From Ignavibacteria bacterium UBA7675 (GTDB taxonomy: Bacteria; Bacteroidota; Ignavibacteria; Kapaibacteriales; UB7675), in the NCBI GenBank assembly GCA_002483085.1, contig DLHF01000053.1, positions 1 through 52,942 on the forward strand: a DNA stretch of 52,942 bases. Direction: 5' to 3'. Positions 1 to 8,720 of the stretch are shown one piece after another (positions within the stretch are counted from its first letter, which is position 1; each line of letters opens with the position of its first letter). The notes under the pieces are model-generated. The model had not been told where the DNA came from. It ran no database searches and saw nothing but the letters and a program-made list of their open reading frames with translations. The position numbers and the translations under genes were made by a program.

Positions 1-5
1 CAGGT

Positions 6-34
6 GCAGAGACGCCCCGTCGGGGCGTCTCTGC
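6..34. repeat. Perfect 13-bp hairpin at left edge
   Basis: The 5' arm (6-18, GCAGAGACGCCCC) pairs perfectly with the 3' arm (22-34) around a 3-base loop. The leading GGTGCAGAGACG matches the tail of the R1 dispersed repeat, so this may be the end of an R1 copy cut by the window edge. It could also terminate transcription of a gene to the left. It lies 39 bases before the asnB start. Confidence 0.6.
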
Positions 35-72
35 CCTGCGTCTACGCCTATATCAATCAATATCATAACTCT

Positions 73-1932
73 ATGTGTGGAATAGCCGGTTATAAAGTGC
101 AGCGACGACCCCTGCCCGATCCGCTCGGTGCAATGGTGGACGCATTGCTGCATCGCGGACCGGACGGAAGCGGCTTTTACCGCACCAATGGCTATGCCGC
201 TGGCATGAGACGGCTGAGCATCAACGATGTCGAAGGTGGCGACCAGCCGCTGTACAACGAAGACAAAAGTGTGGTGCTGCTGTACAATGGCGAAATCTAC
301 AACTCACCGGCGTTGCGGCGTATGCTCGAACAAGAAGGGCACATATTCCGCACGCGCTCCGACGGCGAAGTAATTTGCCACTTGTACGAACAGGTGGGAG
401 AGCGTTGCTTTGAATGGCTCGACGGTATGTTTGCCGTTGCACTCTGGGACGAACGGCAGCACCGCCTTGTGCTCGCCCGTGATATTCCCGGCGAAAAGCC
501 TTTGTACTATGCAGAATTACCGGGCAACGGACTCGCCTTTGCCTCGGAGCTCAAGAGCCTGCGGCGTTATCCGCTGCCAGACCGCTCTTTGAACTACCAA
601 GCATTGTGGGATTTCCCCACGTTTCTTTGGATACCAGAACCAGAGACCGTGCACACGGGTGTGCGGGCGCTTATGCCCGGCCATATGCTGATTGCCGACG
701 AAAGTGGTCTTGCTATTCGCCCGTATTCACTCCGCGAAACAGAGGAAAGAGCTGCACCTTCCAGTGATGGAGAACTCCTACAGCGCACGCGGGAAGTTGT
801 GGAAGAGGCAGTAAAAAGTCGATTGTTGTCGGATGTGCCGGTGGGAAGTTTTCTCAGCAGCGGTCTCGATAGCTCGATCATCGCTGCAATTGCCGCCCGC
901 GAACTGCCGGAACTTACAACGTTTACCATAGGATTTGAAGACATTGCCGACCCGTATCACGGCAAAGCCGACGAAGCTGCCGCTGCGGCTGAATACGCGA
1001 AGCAGCTTGGCACAAAGCATCATACCCTCCGCGTAACGGCAGCCGATTTCGGCAATGCGCTTACAATGTTTTGCGACTACGGGGATCAGCCGTTTTCTGT
1101 GTCGTCTGGGCTCGGTATTCTCTTTGTTGCTCGTGCTGCGCGGCGGGCGGGTATCAAAGTGCTGCTTTCGGGCGACGGTGCCGATGAATGTTTTGGCGGC
1201 TACTCGTGGTACGCACATCTGGGCGGAACGCCGGAAGTATACACGGAACAAACGCCCAGCGCAGAAGCCGCAATTTCGTTTCAAAATGTGGGATTGGATA
1301 TTGCGGCGCGAAAGGCTGCACTGCACAGCTACGACGCGCATCAACGCGCTTGGGCTTGGCACTACTACGCATCTGAAGAAGAGAAGCGCATGCTGTTTGC
1401 ACCTGATGCCTTTGCCGACAGCGCTTCCTCGCTGCGATTCTTCCGCGCACACAACCCCGATACACGCTGGCAACCCAAAGACTTTGTAGCACAGGACAGG
1501 CGGTTTTACTTTCCCAACGAAATGCTGCGTAAGGTCGACCGCATGACAATGGCCTGCTCAGTGGAAGGGCGAGCGCCATTTGCAGCGCCGCGTGTTCTCG
1601 CTTTTGCTGATACTTTGGACTATTCGGCAATGTACCGCGACGACACATTAAAATGGGCACTGCGCCGCGCTTTCGCCGATCTGGTGCCAGAAGATGTATT
1701 GCGGCGTCCGAAGCACGGGTTCAATGTGCCGGTCGACCACTGGCTGCGCACGAGCTGGAGCGACTTGCTGAAGCACAGCTTTTCCGGCGAATCGGCATTG
1801 AGCAAACACGGGCTGATCCACAGTAAAAGTGGCGATATTGCACAGCGACTGATCGGCGACGCATCGCGGTTGCACGGCCATACGCTGTTCTCGTATATCA
1901 TGCTGAATATGTGGTTGGAAAGGAACACATAG
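73..1932 (+). CDS. asnB: Glutamine-dependent asparagine synthetase (AsnB family)
   Basis: Predicted 619-aa amidotransferase. The start at 73 is chosen because it gives MCGIAGY, leaving Cys2 as the N-terminal nucleophile of a class II glutamine amidotransferase after Met removal; the reading frame is open further upstream but that part overlaps a hairpin. The glutaminase domain covers about residues 1-210. The synthetase domain follows, with a PP-loop-like SSGLDSS near residue 261, the KVDRMTMACSVEGRAPF segment and the C-terminal KHGFNVPVDHWLR block typical of the family. Length is normal. The family makes asparagine from aspartate, ATP and glutamine, but members inside polysaccharide loci often amidate a sugar acid or other carboxylate. 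Because nonulosonate and glycosyltransferase genes follow, a glycan-modifying role is inferred. The family is certain; the substrate is not. Confidence 0.93.
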   Translation: MCGIAGYKVQRRPLPDPLGAMVDALLHRGPDGSGFYRTNGYAAGMRRLSINDVEGGDQPLYNEDKSVVLLYNGEIYNSPALRRMLEQEGHIFRTRSDGEVICHLYEQVGERCFEWLDGMFAVALWDERQHRLVLARDIPGEKPLYYAELPGNGLAFASELKSLRRYPLPDRSLNYQALWDFPTFLWIPEPETVHTGVRALMPGHMLIADESGLAIRPYSLRETEERAAPSSDGELLQRTREVVEEAVKSRLLSDVPVGSFLSSGLDSSIIAAIAARELPELTTFTIGFEDIADPYHGKADEAAAAAEYAKQLGTKHHTLRVTAADFGNALTMFCDYGDQPFSVSSGLGILFVARAARRAGIKVLLSGDGADECFGGYSWYAHLGGTPEVYTEQTPSAEAAISFQNVGLDIAARKAALHSYDAHQRAWAWHYYASEEEKRMLFAPDAFADSASSLRFFRAHNPDTRWQPKDFVAQDRRFYFPNEMLRKVDRMTMACSVEGRAPFAAPRVLAFADTLDYSAMYRDDTLKWALRRAFADLVPEDVLRRPKHGFNVPVDHWLRTSWSDLLKHSFSGESALSKHGLIHSKSGDIAQRLIGDASRLHGHTLFSYIMLNMWLERNT

Positions 1933-1957
1933 AGCGTTGTCGTGGTGGGAAATACAA

Positions 1958-2062
1958 CATTGCGGTGAAGGCCGAACAGCCACGCGGCGGATGTGCTGCG
2001 CGGTGCGGAGACATACCGTAGAGACGCCCCGCAGTGGTGTCTCCGACCGAAGACCGAAGCGC
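1958..2062 (+). repeat. Dispersed stem-loop repeat R1, copy 1
   Basis: An R1 copy between asnB and the NeuB-like gene. It starts with TTGCGGTGAAGG, continues through the core GTGCTGCGCGGTGCGGAGAC and ends with GACCGAAGCGC. CCACGCGGC can pair with GCTGCGCGG around a GGATGT loop, with one mismatch and one G-T wobble. The open frame upstream of 2126 crosses this repeat and is not thought to be translated. Confidence 0.7.
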
Positions 2063-2125
2063 AAAAAATATCAAGCAGCCGTCAATCGGTTGCCATTGTT
2101 TCAGATATTTCGTTACGGGCATATT

Positions 2126-2824
2126 ATGGAGATCATAGCTGAAATCGGACAAAACCACAATGGCGACATCGACATTGCGCGGCGCCTTATACGCGAAGCA
2201 AAGGCTTGCGGCGCCGACGTTGCAAAGTTTCAGGTGTACGACGCCCGCAGCTTGTTTCCTCAGGAAAACAACCCGTGGTACGATTATAACTGCACAACAG
2301 AGCTTTCCCGCAGCCACGTAGATGAACTGGCGAGGGAATGCGAACGTGCGGGGATAGAGTTCATGGCATCGGTCTTTGATACAGAGCGGGTACAGTGGCT
2401 GGAAGAAGTGGGCGTACAGCGATATAAAATCGCTTCGCGGTCGGTACACGATACCGAACTGATAGCGGCGCTGGCAGCAACAGGCAAACCGTTAATCGTA
2501 TCGCTGGGCATGTGGCACAACGAGGAATTTCCCGAGATTTCTACTTCTGCTCCCGTCGAGTTTCTGTACTGTGTTTCCAAATATCCCACAGAGCTGGGCG
2601 ATGTACATCTATCGTTGGTGGATTTTGAACGGTATGCGGGTTTTAGCGATCACACGATTGGTATTACTGCACCTGCAGCGGCATTTGCACGCGGTGCGCG
2701 CATGATCGAAAAACACTTTACGCTCGATAAAACAATGTATGGCCCCGACCACACAGGCAGCATGACGCCAAGCGAACTCCGCGAACTGCATCGCATACGC
2801 ACTGAACTACAACAACTCCTTTGA
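2126..2824 (+). CDS. NeuB-like nonulosonate (sialic-acid family) synthase, barrel only
   Basis: Predicted 232-aa protein related to N-acetylneuraminate/legionaminate/pseudaminate synthases, which condense phosphoenolpyruvate with a 6-carbon amino sugar. The N-terminus MEIIAEIGQNHNGD is the family signature. GFSDHT and the EKHFTLDK...GPDH block near residues 185-210 match the end of the catalytic TIM barrel. The usual family length is about 340 aa because of a C-terminal SAF (antifreeze-like) domain. Here the protein stops right after the barrel, and the next gene starts 7 bases later, so the SAF domain is absent rather than encoded nearby. Position 2126 is chosen over upstream ATGs because homology starts there and upstream sequence is repeat R1. 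No NeuC-type epimerase is visible; it would have to lie outside the window. Family is very likely; exact product is unknown. Confidence 0.88.
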   Translation: MEIIAEIGQNHNGDIDIARRLIREAKACGADVAKFQVYDARSLFPQENNPWYDYNCTTELSRSHVDELARECERAGIEFMASVFDTERVQWLEEVGVQRYKIASRSVHDTELIAALAATGKPLIVSLGMWHNEEFPEISTSAPVEFLYCVSKYPTELGDVHLSLVDFERYAGFSDHTIGITAPAAAFARGARMIEKHFTLDKTMYGPDHTGSMTPSELRELHRIRTELQQLL

Positions 2825-2831
2825 GGGAACT

Positions 2832-4217
2832 ATGGACAGTCCCAAAGTGACCGTGTACACGGTATCGCACAACTATGGAAAGTACCTATCTGAAGCTGTA
2901 GAAAGCGTGCTGAGGCAAAGCACAAATAATTGGGAGTTGCTGCTTATCGACAACAACTCCACCGACAACACATGGGAGATCATGGAGTTGTACGCGGGCG
3001 ATCCGCGCATCCGCACCTTTCGGTTGGAAGGTGGCTCTGGCAGCAACGGTATTTCTTCGCTTGCAAACTTTGCGCTGAAAGAAGCGCGTGGCCAATACGT
3101 GATCAGGCTCGACGCCGACGACGTCTTCGACGAACATATTTTGTTAGTGCTCGCCAACCACCTCGACAATCACAGCGACGACGCACTTGTTTTTCCCGAT
3201 TACTATTTGATCGACACTTTCGGCAATATTTTTGCACAGGAGAGGCGCCAGTCGTTGTACCGCCGCAACTACTTGTTCGACCTACCGCCCAACGGCGCAT
3301 GCACTATGATACGCGCCAGTGTGATGGAAGAAATAGGCGGCTATCGCGAAGACCTGAACGCACAGGATGGTTTCGACATTTGGAGCAGAATACGAGAAAA
3401 GTACAAATGTGGCAACGTGAATATTCCGCTGTTCTACTACCGCCGCCACGGCGACAATATGACAGAAAACTCCAACCGGATTTTGAGCGCGCGCAGGCAG
3501 ATAAAGCGCGATATCAGCGAGCTCAACCTGCGTAAATACGCGCCAGTGACTGCGGTGATTCCCTGCCGGAAGCACTACGATATTTACCCCGATCTCTGGA
3601 GCCGATATGTAAACGGCAAAACGCTGCTCGACGTGGCTGTGGGAAAATGTATAGCCTCGGAGGTCATCGACAAAATTGTAGTCACCTGCGACAACCCCGA
3701 AGTGCAGGACACGCTTGCAACCTACGGCGACGACAGGCTGTGCTTTGTAGAGCGCAGTACCGAGAGCACCATCCGCTCGCATCCGCTGGCGCATACTATG
3801 GAGAATGTCGTGCGTAATATTAGCACAGGCTGGAAAGGCATTTCCGTGTTGTGCTATTTGCAGGCGCCGTTCACCACTACCGAAACAATCGAAGAAGCGA
3901 TATCGACGCTTATTATGAATAATGCTGATTCCTCGGTAGCTGTCACCGAAGTACAGGAGCAGCTCTACAGGCGCTCGCCGCACGGTATGATGCCGCTCAA
4001 TAACTTCGGCCATTTTGTATCCGACTTCGACACGGTGTACAGCGAAGTGCGTACCTGCATGGCTACACGCAACCGCAACCTCAAAACCGGAAGCCTGACG
4101 GGCGCAAAAATTGTGAACTTCATCGTACCGCGCGAAGAAGCATTTTTCATTCATACCAAACGCGATTTCGACATCGCGCGGCTGATTGTTCAGTCCGAAG
4201 AAAAGGCGCGCATATGA
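2832..4217 (+). CDS. Fusion: GT2 glycosyltransferase + NeuA-like cytidylyltransferase
   Basis: Predicted 461-aa two-domain protein. Residues 1 to about 210 are a family-2 GT-A glycosyltransferase: VTVYTVSHNYGKYL start, NNSTDNTWE, and a LDADD metal-binding motif near residue 93. From about residue 236 (VTAVIPCRKHYD) the chain resembles CMP-sialic-acid synthetases, with the QAPFTTTETIEEAI strand/turn and a closing FFIHTKRDFDIA helix as in NeuA. The normal NeuA nucleotide-binding signature (RxxSKxxxxKN) is not recognisable; the equivalent stretch reads RKHYDIYPDLWSRYVNGK. It follows the NeuB-like gene by 7 bases and its stop overlaps the next start (ATGA). A combined activation-and-transfer enzyme is an inference; the second half could instead be a degenerate, non-catalytic domain. 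Confidence 0.82.
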   Translation: MDSPKVTVYTVSHNYGKYLSEAVESVLRQSTNNWELLLIDNNSTDNTWEIMELYAGDPRIRTFRLEGGSGSNGISSLANFALKEARGQYVIRLDADDVFDEHILLVLANHLDNHSDDALVFPDYYLIDTFGNIFAQERRQSLYRRNYLFDLPPNGACTMIRASVMEEIGGYREDLNAQDGFDIWSRIREKYKCGNVNIPLFYYRRHGDNMTENSNRILSARRQIKRDISELNLRKYAPVTAVIPCRKHYDIYPDLWSRYVNGKTLLDVAVGKCIASEVIDKIVVTCDNPEVQDTLATYGDDRLCFVERSTESTIRSHPLAHTMENVVRNISTGWKGISVLCYLQAPFTTTETIEEAISTLIMNNADSSVAVTEVQEQLYRRSPHGMMPLNNFGHFVSDFDTVYSEVRTCMATRNRNLKTGSLTGAKIVNFIVPREEAFFIHTKRDFDIARLIVQSEEKARI

Positions 4218-4894
4218 AAATAGGTGTTGTTGTTGCTGCGCGAACAGGATCCACACGCTTGCCGGGCAAGGTCCTGATGCCACTTCTCGGCGAGCCGCTT
4301 ATTTTGTTTATTCTCAAGCGCCTTGCCGTGTCCCAGCTCGCCAGCGAAATTATTTTGGCTACTACTGATTTGCCGCAGGACGACGAGCTCGCGGATGTTG
4401 TGTCGCAAGCAGGCTTTGCAGTGTATCGCGGTTCTGAGCAAGATGTGCTCGGCAGATATGTGGAAGCTGTACGCGGTTGTGGATTCGACTATGTGGCGCG
4501 CGCTACAGGCGATTGCCCGCTGATAGATGGCGCGACGCTCGACGCCGTACTCGCAGAATGCAGCACATTGCAGCCGTTTGATCTCGCGACAACGAAACCT
4601 GCTTTTCCGCATGGAATCGACTACGAAGTGTATGCTGCATCGTTATTAGAAACAATTCATGAATTTCCTGATGTCACAGAAAGCGACAGGGAACACATCA
4701 TGAATTACATCTATCGAAATGAGCAGCGCTATCGCATTCACCGGCTTGTGCCGCCGCCGCTGCTGCGGTTCAGCGCAGAATTTCTTATCGACACGCCCGC
4801 CGACTACAGCCGCATAGCGGCATTGCTGAGCGGCGAAACCTCCATTTATATTCCAGCACAGGATGTTGCAGCAAAAGAAAAATACGCGGTTTGA
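4214..4894 (+). CDS. SpsF-type cytidylyltransferase (copy 1)
   Basis: Predicted 226-aa protein of the CMP-sugar cytidylyltransferase family (SpsF/NeuA/KdsB superfamily). The nucleotide-binding loop is intact: VVVAARTGSTRLPGKVL at residues 5-21. ATGDCPLID near residue 97 matches the catalytic Asp region, and a late DTPADYSRI block matches the family's C-terminal D-T-P/E-D motif. Length fits SpsF proteins. The start overlaps the previous stop codon by 4 bases, a strong sign of translational coupling. It probably activates a sugar acid as its CMP derivative for the nearby glycosyltransferases. A second gene of the same family lies at 6983. Substrate cannot be told from sequence. Confidence 0.88.
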   Translation: MKIGVVVAARTGSTRLPGKVLMPLLGEPLILFILKRLAVSQLASEIILATTDLPQDDELADVVSQAGFAVYRGSEQDVLGRYVEAVRGCGFDYVARATGDCPLIDGATLDAVLAECSTLQPFDLATTKPAFPHGIDYEVYAASLLETIHEFPDVTESDREHIMNYIYRNEQRYRIHRLVPPPLLRFSAEFLIDTPADYSRIAALLSGETSIYIPAQDVAAKEKYAV

Positions 4895-5927
4895 TTACTC
4901 CAAGCCACTAGGCGACCTCGCACGCGAGCAGAGCGAACGCTTGCGCGATGAGCAAGCGCTGTTTCAGCGGCAAAAGGCGTTGTCCTCCATGCTGGAAGGC
5001 AGGCCGCTGCGCTCTGGTTGTCTGCTTTGTACTGCTTCCCCGAACCACGCCGACCATTTTGTCCATCGCGGTGTTCCGTCCATACGCTGCGGTACGTGTG
5101 GCCATGTGCAAACGGCTGTATTGCCGCCTGAAGGCTATCCGCACAGCGTAGAGGGCGGGCTTCCGTTTGGCGCGATTTACCCACGCCTTTCGCCTGAAGA
5201 GTACCACAACAGAAAACAGAGAATTTACACGCCAAAGTTCGGCTGGATAAAGCGCATACTTACCGAAGAACTCGGCTGGACGGCAGAGCAAATTTGCGAT
5301 AGGCACTGGGCCGATCTGGGATGTGGTGCTGGCTACTTTCTGGCAGCACTGCGCGATGCTGGTATCGCGCATATATCGGGCTGCGACGCCGATGAGCACC
5401 TTGTCGAGCTTGCACGCGAGTATGTCCCTGAAGCCCGGACGGAGGTTTTCAGCGGGCACCTCGGCGATGTCGTGCAGCGCGTGCAGGCCGATGTGTACAC
5501 AGCTTTTTACGTGATGGAACATATCGAAGAGCCGCACAGTGTGTACCGGGCGATGAGCGAACTTCCAGCGGGATCAGTAGTTGTCTTTTCCGTGCCGGTG
5601 TACGGCTTTTCTTGTTTGCTAGAAAATATATTCGATAGCAGCTACGCTCGCGCCTACGATACGGTTGTGCATACACAGGTGTACACGGAGCAGTCGATAC
5701 AATACGCGATGGAAACGGCAGACATGGATATTGTGGCTCAGTGGGTATTTGGTCAAGATGCCGAGGACTTACGCCGCGTAATGCTCTCGCGGCTCGCAGG
5801 CAAACTACCTACGTCCATGATGGACGAAGTACAGCAGCGGCTTTCGGAACTTCTCGACCCGCTACAGCAGTGTTTAGACCAATTGCACATAGCAGACCAG
5901 CGCCATGTGCTCGCTGTAAAGCGGTAG
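4863..5927 (+). CDS. Class I SAM methyltransferase with N-terminal zinc-type cysteines
   Basis: Predicted 354-aa protein. The SAM-binding motif I is DLGCGAGYF near residue 151, followed by SGCDADEHLVELA (motif II) and AFYVMEHIEEPHSVY (post-motif helix). Upstream, CLLC and CGTCG pairs around residues 52-80 could bind zinc, as in several sugar C- or O-methyltransferases. The start overlaps the preceding gene by 32 bases in another frame. An upstream-overlapping start is common in this locus, but an internal Met near residue 40 remains possible. Being embedded in the nonulosonate operon points to methylation of the sugar or glycan. The acceptor is unknown. Confidence 0.8.
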   Translation: MLQQKKNTRFDYSKPLGDLAREQSERLRDEQALFQRQKALSSMLEGRPLRSGCLLCTASPNHADHFVHRGVPSIRCGTCGHVQTAVLPPEGYPHSVEGGLPFGAIYPRLSPEEYHNRKQRIYTPKFGWIKRILTEELGWTAEQICDRHWADLGCGAGYFLAALRDAGIAHISGCDADEHLVELAREYVPEARTEVFSGHLGDVVQRVQADVYTAFYVMEHIEEPHSVYRAMSELPAGSVVVFSVPVYGFSCLLENIFDSSYARAYDTVVHTQVYTEQSIQYAMETADMDIVAQWVFGQDAEDLRRVMLSRLAGKLPTSMMDEVQQRLSELLDPLQQCLDQLHIADQRHVLAVKR

Positions 5928-5952
5928 CAGAGTGATTTCTGGGAAGGAATTT

Positions 5953-7005
5953 ATGGAAATACCGAAGCGCAATAGTTGTTCTATTCTCGTTGTCGCAAAT
6001 GATACGGGCGGCGCTCAGATACTCGCTGCTCTTGTGCGCGACCAGTGGGCGTACACTTGGACAGCGGCAGCTTTACCTCATTCTCCCGCCGACAGGCTTT
6101 TTCGCCGCTATGCGCCGGATTGTCCTGTTGTTGATCTCACTTCCTGCGACCCTGCTGTACTGCTCGAAGAAATTCAGCCCGATCTATTGCTGGTAGGCAC
6201 GAGCCTCTACAACACAGAACTGCCGCTTATCCGTGAAGCACGCAAGCGTGGTATCTTGGCGATTAGCGTACTCGACCACTGGATAAACTACCGCGAGCGT
6301 TTTGGTTTTCCGGCAGACAACTGGCGCGACAACTTGCCCGACATTGTTTGCGCTACCGATGGCGTAGCTGTAGGGCTGGCACACGACGCCGGATTTCCAC
6401 GAGTAGAGCCGTTGAAAAATTATTATCTCGCGGATTTTCTGAGCACCTACGCAGCATTGCCGCCTGCCGAAGAACGTGATTTACTACTGCTTTCGCAAGT
6501 CGTTCCGCACGAAGCGGGGCAGGTGCACGGCGTCCACCAAGCGCAGGTAGCAGCCCGCGAGCGGTGCATTCTCAAAGAATTGATCTTTCATTTTGAGAAG
6601 TTGGCAGGATTTTTGAGCATTAAACGATTGGTCGTTCGACTTCATCCGGCGCAACCGGAGTTGTTATACAGCGATTTGCAGGACATATTCCCGGGCATGG
6701 TAATAGAGCCCGCTACATCGTGCGATCTGGCGCATAGCTTGCGCCGTGCGCGCATTGCAGTGGGGTGCAGCTCGATGGCGCTTTTTACGGCAACTGCTCT
6801 CGGCAAAGAGACTTATTCTTTTGCCGCAGACCAGCGCGAGGAGCTTCCTCCTGTAGGGCGTTTTCTCTTTGAATCGGTAGAGGAAATTTTCACTGGAAAG
6901 TGTACATTGTCGCCGTTCGGACACAGCACTGTGTATTTGGACGACGGCTACGGCATTGTTCATCTTCTGCAACAGAAACAGCATGAAAATAACGGCGACA
7001 ATTGA
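5953..7005 (+). CDS. Putative GT-B-like glycan biosynthesis protein
   Basis: Predicted 350-aa protein that I cannot assign to a named family. It begins with a Rossmann-like strand and glycine turn (SILVVANDTGGAQIL). The second half carries RLVVRLHPAQPE and AVGCSSMALFTATALGK, which resemble the donor-side Rossmann domain of GT-B enzymes such as polysialyl/CDP-glycerol-type transferases. The start at 5953 is preferred over a GTG at 5932 because GGAAGGA lies at 5942-5948. The end overlaps the next gene by 23 bases. In context it is most likely a glycosyltransferase or a sugar-processing enzyme of the nonulosonate pathway. That role is inference only. Confidence 0.6.
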   Translation: MEIPKRNSCSILVVANDTGGAQILAALVRDQWAYTWTAAALPHSPADRLFRRYAPDCPVVDLTSCDPAVLLEEIQPDLLLVGTSLYNTELPLIREARKRGILAISVLDHWINYRERFGFPADNWRDNLPDIVCATDGVAVGLAHDAGFPRVEPLKNYYLADFLSTYAALPPAEERDLLLLSQVVPHEAGQVHGVHQAQVAARERCILKELIFHFEKLAGFLSIKRLVVRLHPAQPELLYSDLQDIFPGMVIEPATSCDLAHSLRRARIAVGCSSMALFTATALGKETYSFAADQREELPPVGRFLFESVEEIFTGKCTLSPFGHSTVYLDDGYGIVHLLQQKQHENNGDN

Positions 7006-7732
7006 AGCGCGGATGACCTCCTCGCGCTTGCCGGGCAAGGTGCTGATGCCGCTCGGCGGAAAGCCTGCGCTCGAATTCCTAGCGGAGCGGGTTCGGCGTG
7101 CGCGCTATGTGGACGAAATCGTGGTAGCAACTACAGTAAACAGCACCGACGACGCAATAGAAGAGCTCTGCAATAGGCTTGGCGTAAGCTGTTTCCGGGG
7201 CAGCGAAGATGATGTACTGCTGCGGGTGCTCGACGCTGCAAAGGCGTCGGGAGCCGACTTGATTTGCGAACTGATGGGCGATTCCCCGTTCATCGATCCG
7301 CTTATTATCGACAATGTGATTACAGCTCATTTGTCGGGCAGCTACGACTACACCTCCAACTTTATTCCTGTTAATTCTTTTCCGCTTGGCTTTGCTGTGC
7401 AGGTGTTTCCTGTAGCCGTGCTCGACCGCGTAGAGAAGCTGACGCAAAACCCTGTGGACAGGTCGCATGTGTCGTGCTTTATCTACCACAACCCATACCT
7501 GTTTCGGATAAACGGGCACGGTGTGCAAGCCAATGCCGAGGTGTTCGCGCCTGATATACGTGTAGCGCTCGATACGCCCAGCGACTACGAACTCATGACG
7601 GCTGTATGCAATGCTCTCTATCCTTTGAATCCGGAGTTTGGGGCAAAAGATATTGTACAGTTTTTGCGTAATAATCCCGAGCTGCTGCTCATCAATAGTC
7701 ATGTTCGAGCCAAGGCAATTGAAGAAGGATAA
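6983..7732 (+). CDS. SpsF-type cytidylyltransferase (copy 2)
   Basis: Predicted 249-aa protein of the same family as the product of 4214-4894. The nucleotide-binding loop MTSSRLPGKVLMPLGG sits at residues 10-25, ELMGDSPFID follows near residue 96, and DTPSDYELM lies near the end. Compared with copy 1, the first loop reads EARMTSSRLPGK rather than AARTGSTRLPGK, so the two may bind different sugars. The start at 6983 lies inside the end of the preceding gene. Two closely related cytidylyltransferases plus the NeuA-like half of the fusion protein give three activation modules in one operon. Confidence 0.87.
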   Translation: MKITATIEARMTSSRLPGKVLMPLGGKPALEFLAERVRRARYVDEIVVATTVNSTDDAIEELCNRLGVSCFRGSEDDVLLRVLDAAKASGADLICELMGDSPFIDPLIIDNVITAHLSGSYDYTSNFIPVNSFPLGFAVQVFPVAVLDRVEKLTQNPVDRSHVSCFIYHNPYLFRINGHGVQANAEVFAPDIRVALDTPSDYELMTAVCNALYPLNPEFGAKDIVQFLRNNPELLLINSHVRAKAIEEG

Positions 7733-8720
7733 ATACAGCGTTGCCCTTATCGGCTGTGGAAATATCGGATTTCGATACGACTACGGCAAGCAGATACAGG
7801 GAGCCTATACGCACTTTCGGGCTTTTATGAATTCGCCGTTGTTTGATGTAGCGGCTATTGCCGAGCCAGACGAAGCAACGCGATTGCTCATTGAAAAAGA
7901 ATACAATATTGCAGCGTATGCCGACTATCGCGATATGCTTACAGCCGTTGCGCCCGATGTCGTAAGCATTGCCGCGCCCGATCCTCTGCACTTCAGCATT
8001 CTGCTGGACTGCATAGAGCACAGCCCACGAGCGGTGTTCTGCGAAAAGCCACTGGCCGGTTCGCAGGCCGAAGCAGAAATGATTGTAGAAAAATACCGCA
8101 AGGCAGGCATTGGCCTCGAAGTAAATTTTACACGCCGATTTGTGCCTGAATTTCGTACAATTGCATCGGCGATTAGCAGCGGCGAGCTCGGCACCATACA
8201 GCACGTGTCGATATATTACTCACGTGGATTAGTGCACAATGCTTCGCACTATTTCGATTTGCTGCTGTATCTGTTTGGCGAGCCGGAACACGTGTCGGTG
8301 CTGCGAGTGCGCGAAGGGCTGCTTCCCGGCGATCCGACTGCGAGCATCGCACTGCACTACGGCGGATTTGATGTAGTGCTCGCAGGCATGGAAAGCGGCG
8401 CACTGCTTACCAACGAAATTGATATTGTAGGGACAAGTGGGCGCGTGCAAGTGACAACCGACGATGTCCTTGTGCGAAGTGTAGTGCGGAAACATCCGTT
8501 CTACCATCAGCACACACATTTTGTAGAAACAGAGCGCAGAGTAGTTACACGGAGTGCCGCTCTGCCTGCGGCTGTTGCTAATCTGCACGGGTTTGTGCAG
8601 AGTACAGAAGAATTACTTTCGCCGGGCGCAAACAGCATCCGGATTTTTCAGCTCATCAAGTGCATTCAGGAACAACCATCATGGCGGAACTGGCATTATT
8701 CGGCGGGCCAAGGACGATAG
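7701..8720 (+). CDS. Gfo/Idh/MocA-family NAD(P)-dependent oxidoreductase
   Basis: Predicted 339-aa protein. The N-terminal Rossmann fold is shown by VALIGCGNIGFRYDYG, and the family's catalytic lysine motif EKPLA appears as VFCEKPLAGS near residue 117. Length is typical. Members oxidise or reduce sugar hydroxyls, often making 3-keto or deoxy nucleotide sugars in surface-glycan pathways. The start at 7701 is chosen because homology starts just after it and the frame upstream lies inside the preceding gene. It overlaps both the previous gene (32 bases) and the following aminotransferase (40 bases). Pairing with the DegT aminotransferase suggests a dehydrogenase-then-transamination step that makes an amino sugar. 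Confidence 0.88.
   Translation: MFEPRQLKKDKYSVALIGCGNIGFRYDYGKQIQGAYTHFRAFMNSPLFDVAAIAEPDEATRLLIEKEYNIAAYADYRDMLTAVAPDVVSIAAPDPLHFSILLDCIEHSPRAVFCEKPLAGSQAEAEMIVEKYRKAGIGLEVNFTRRFVPEFRTIASAISSGELGTIQHVSIYYSRGLVHNASHYFDLLLYLFGEPEHVSVLRVREGLLPGDPTASIALHYGGFDVVLAGMESGALLTNEIDIVGTSGRVQVTTDDVLVRSVVRKHPFYHQHTHFVETERRVVTRSAALPAAVANLHGFVQSTEELLSPGANSIRIFQLIKCIQEQPSWRNWHYSAGQGR

Noticed and set aside
1937..2125. Upstream extension of the NeuB-like frame
   Set aside because: It translates repeat R1, and family homology begins exactly at 2126.
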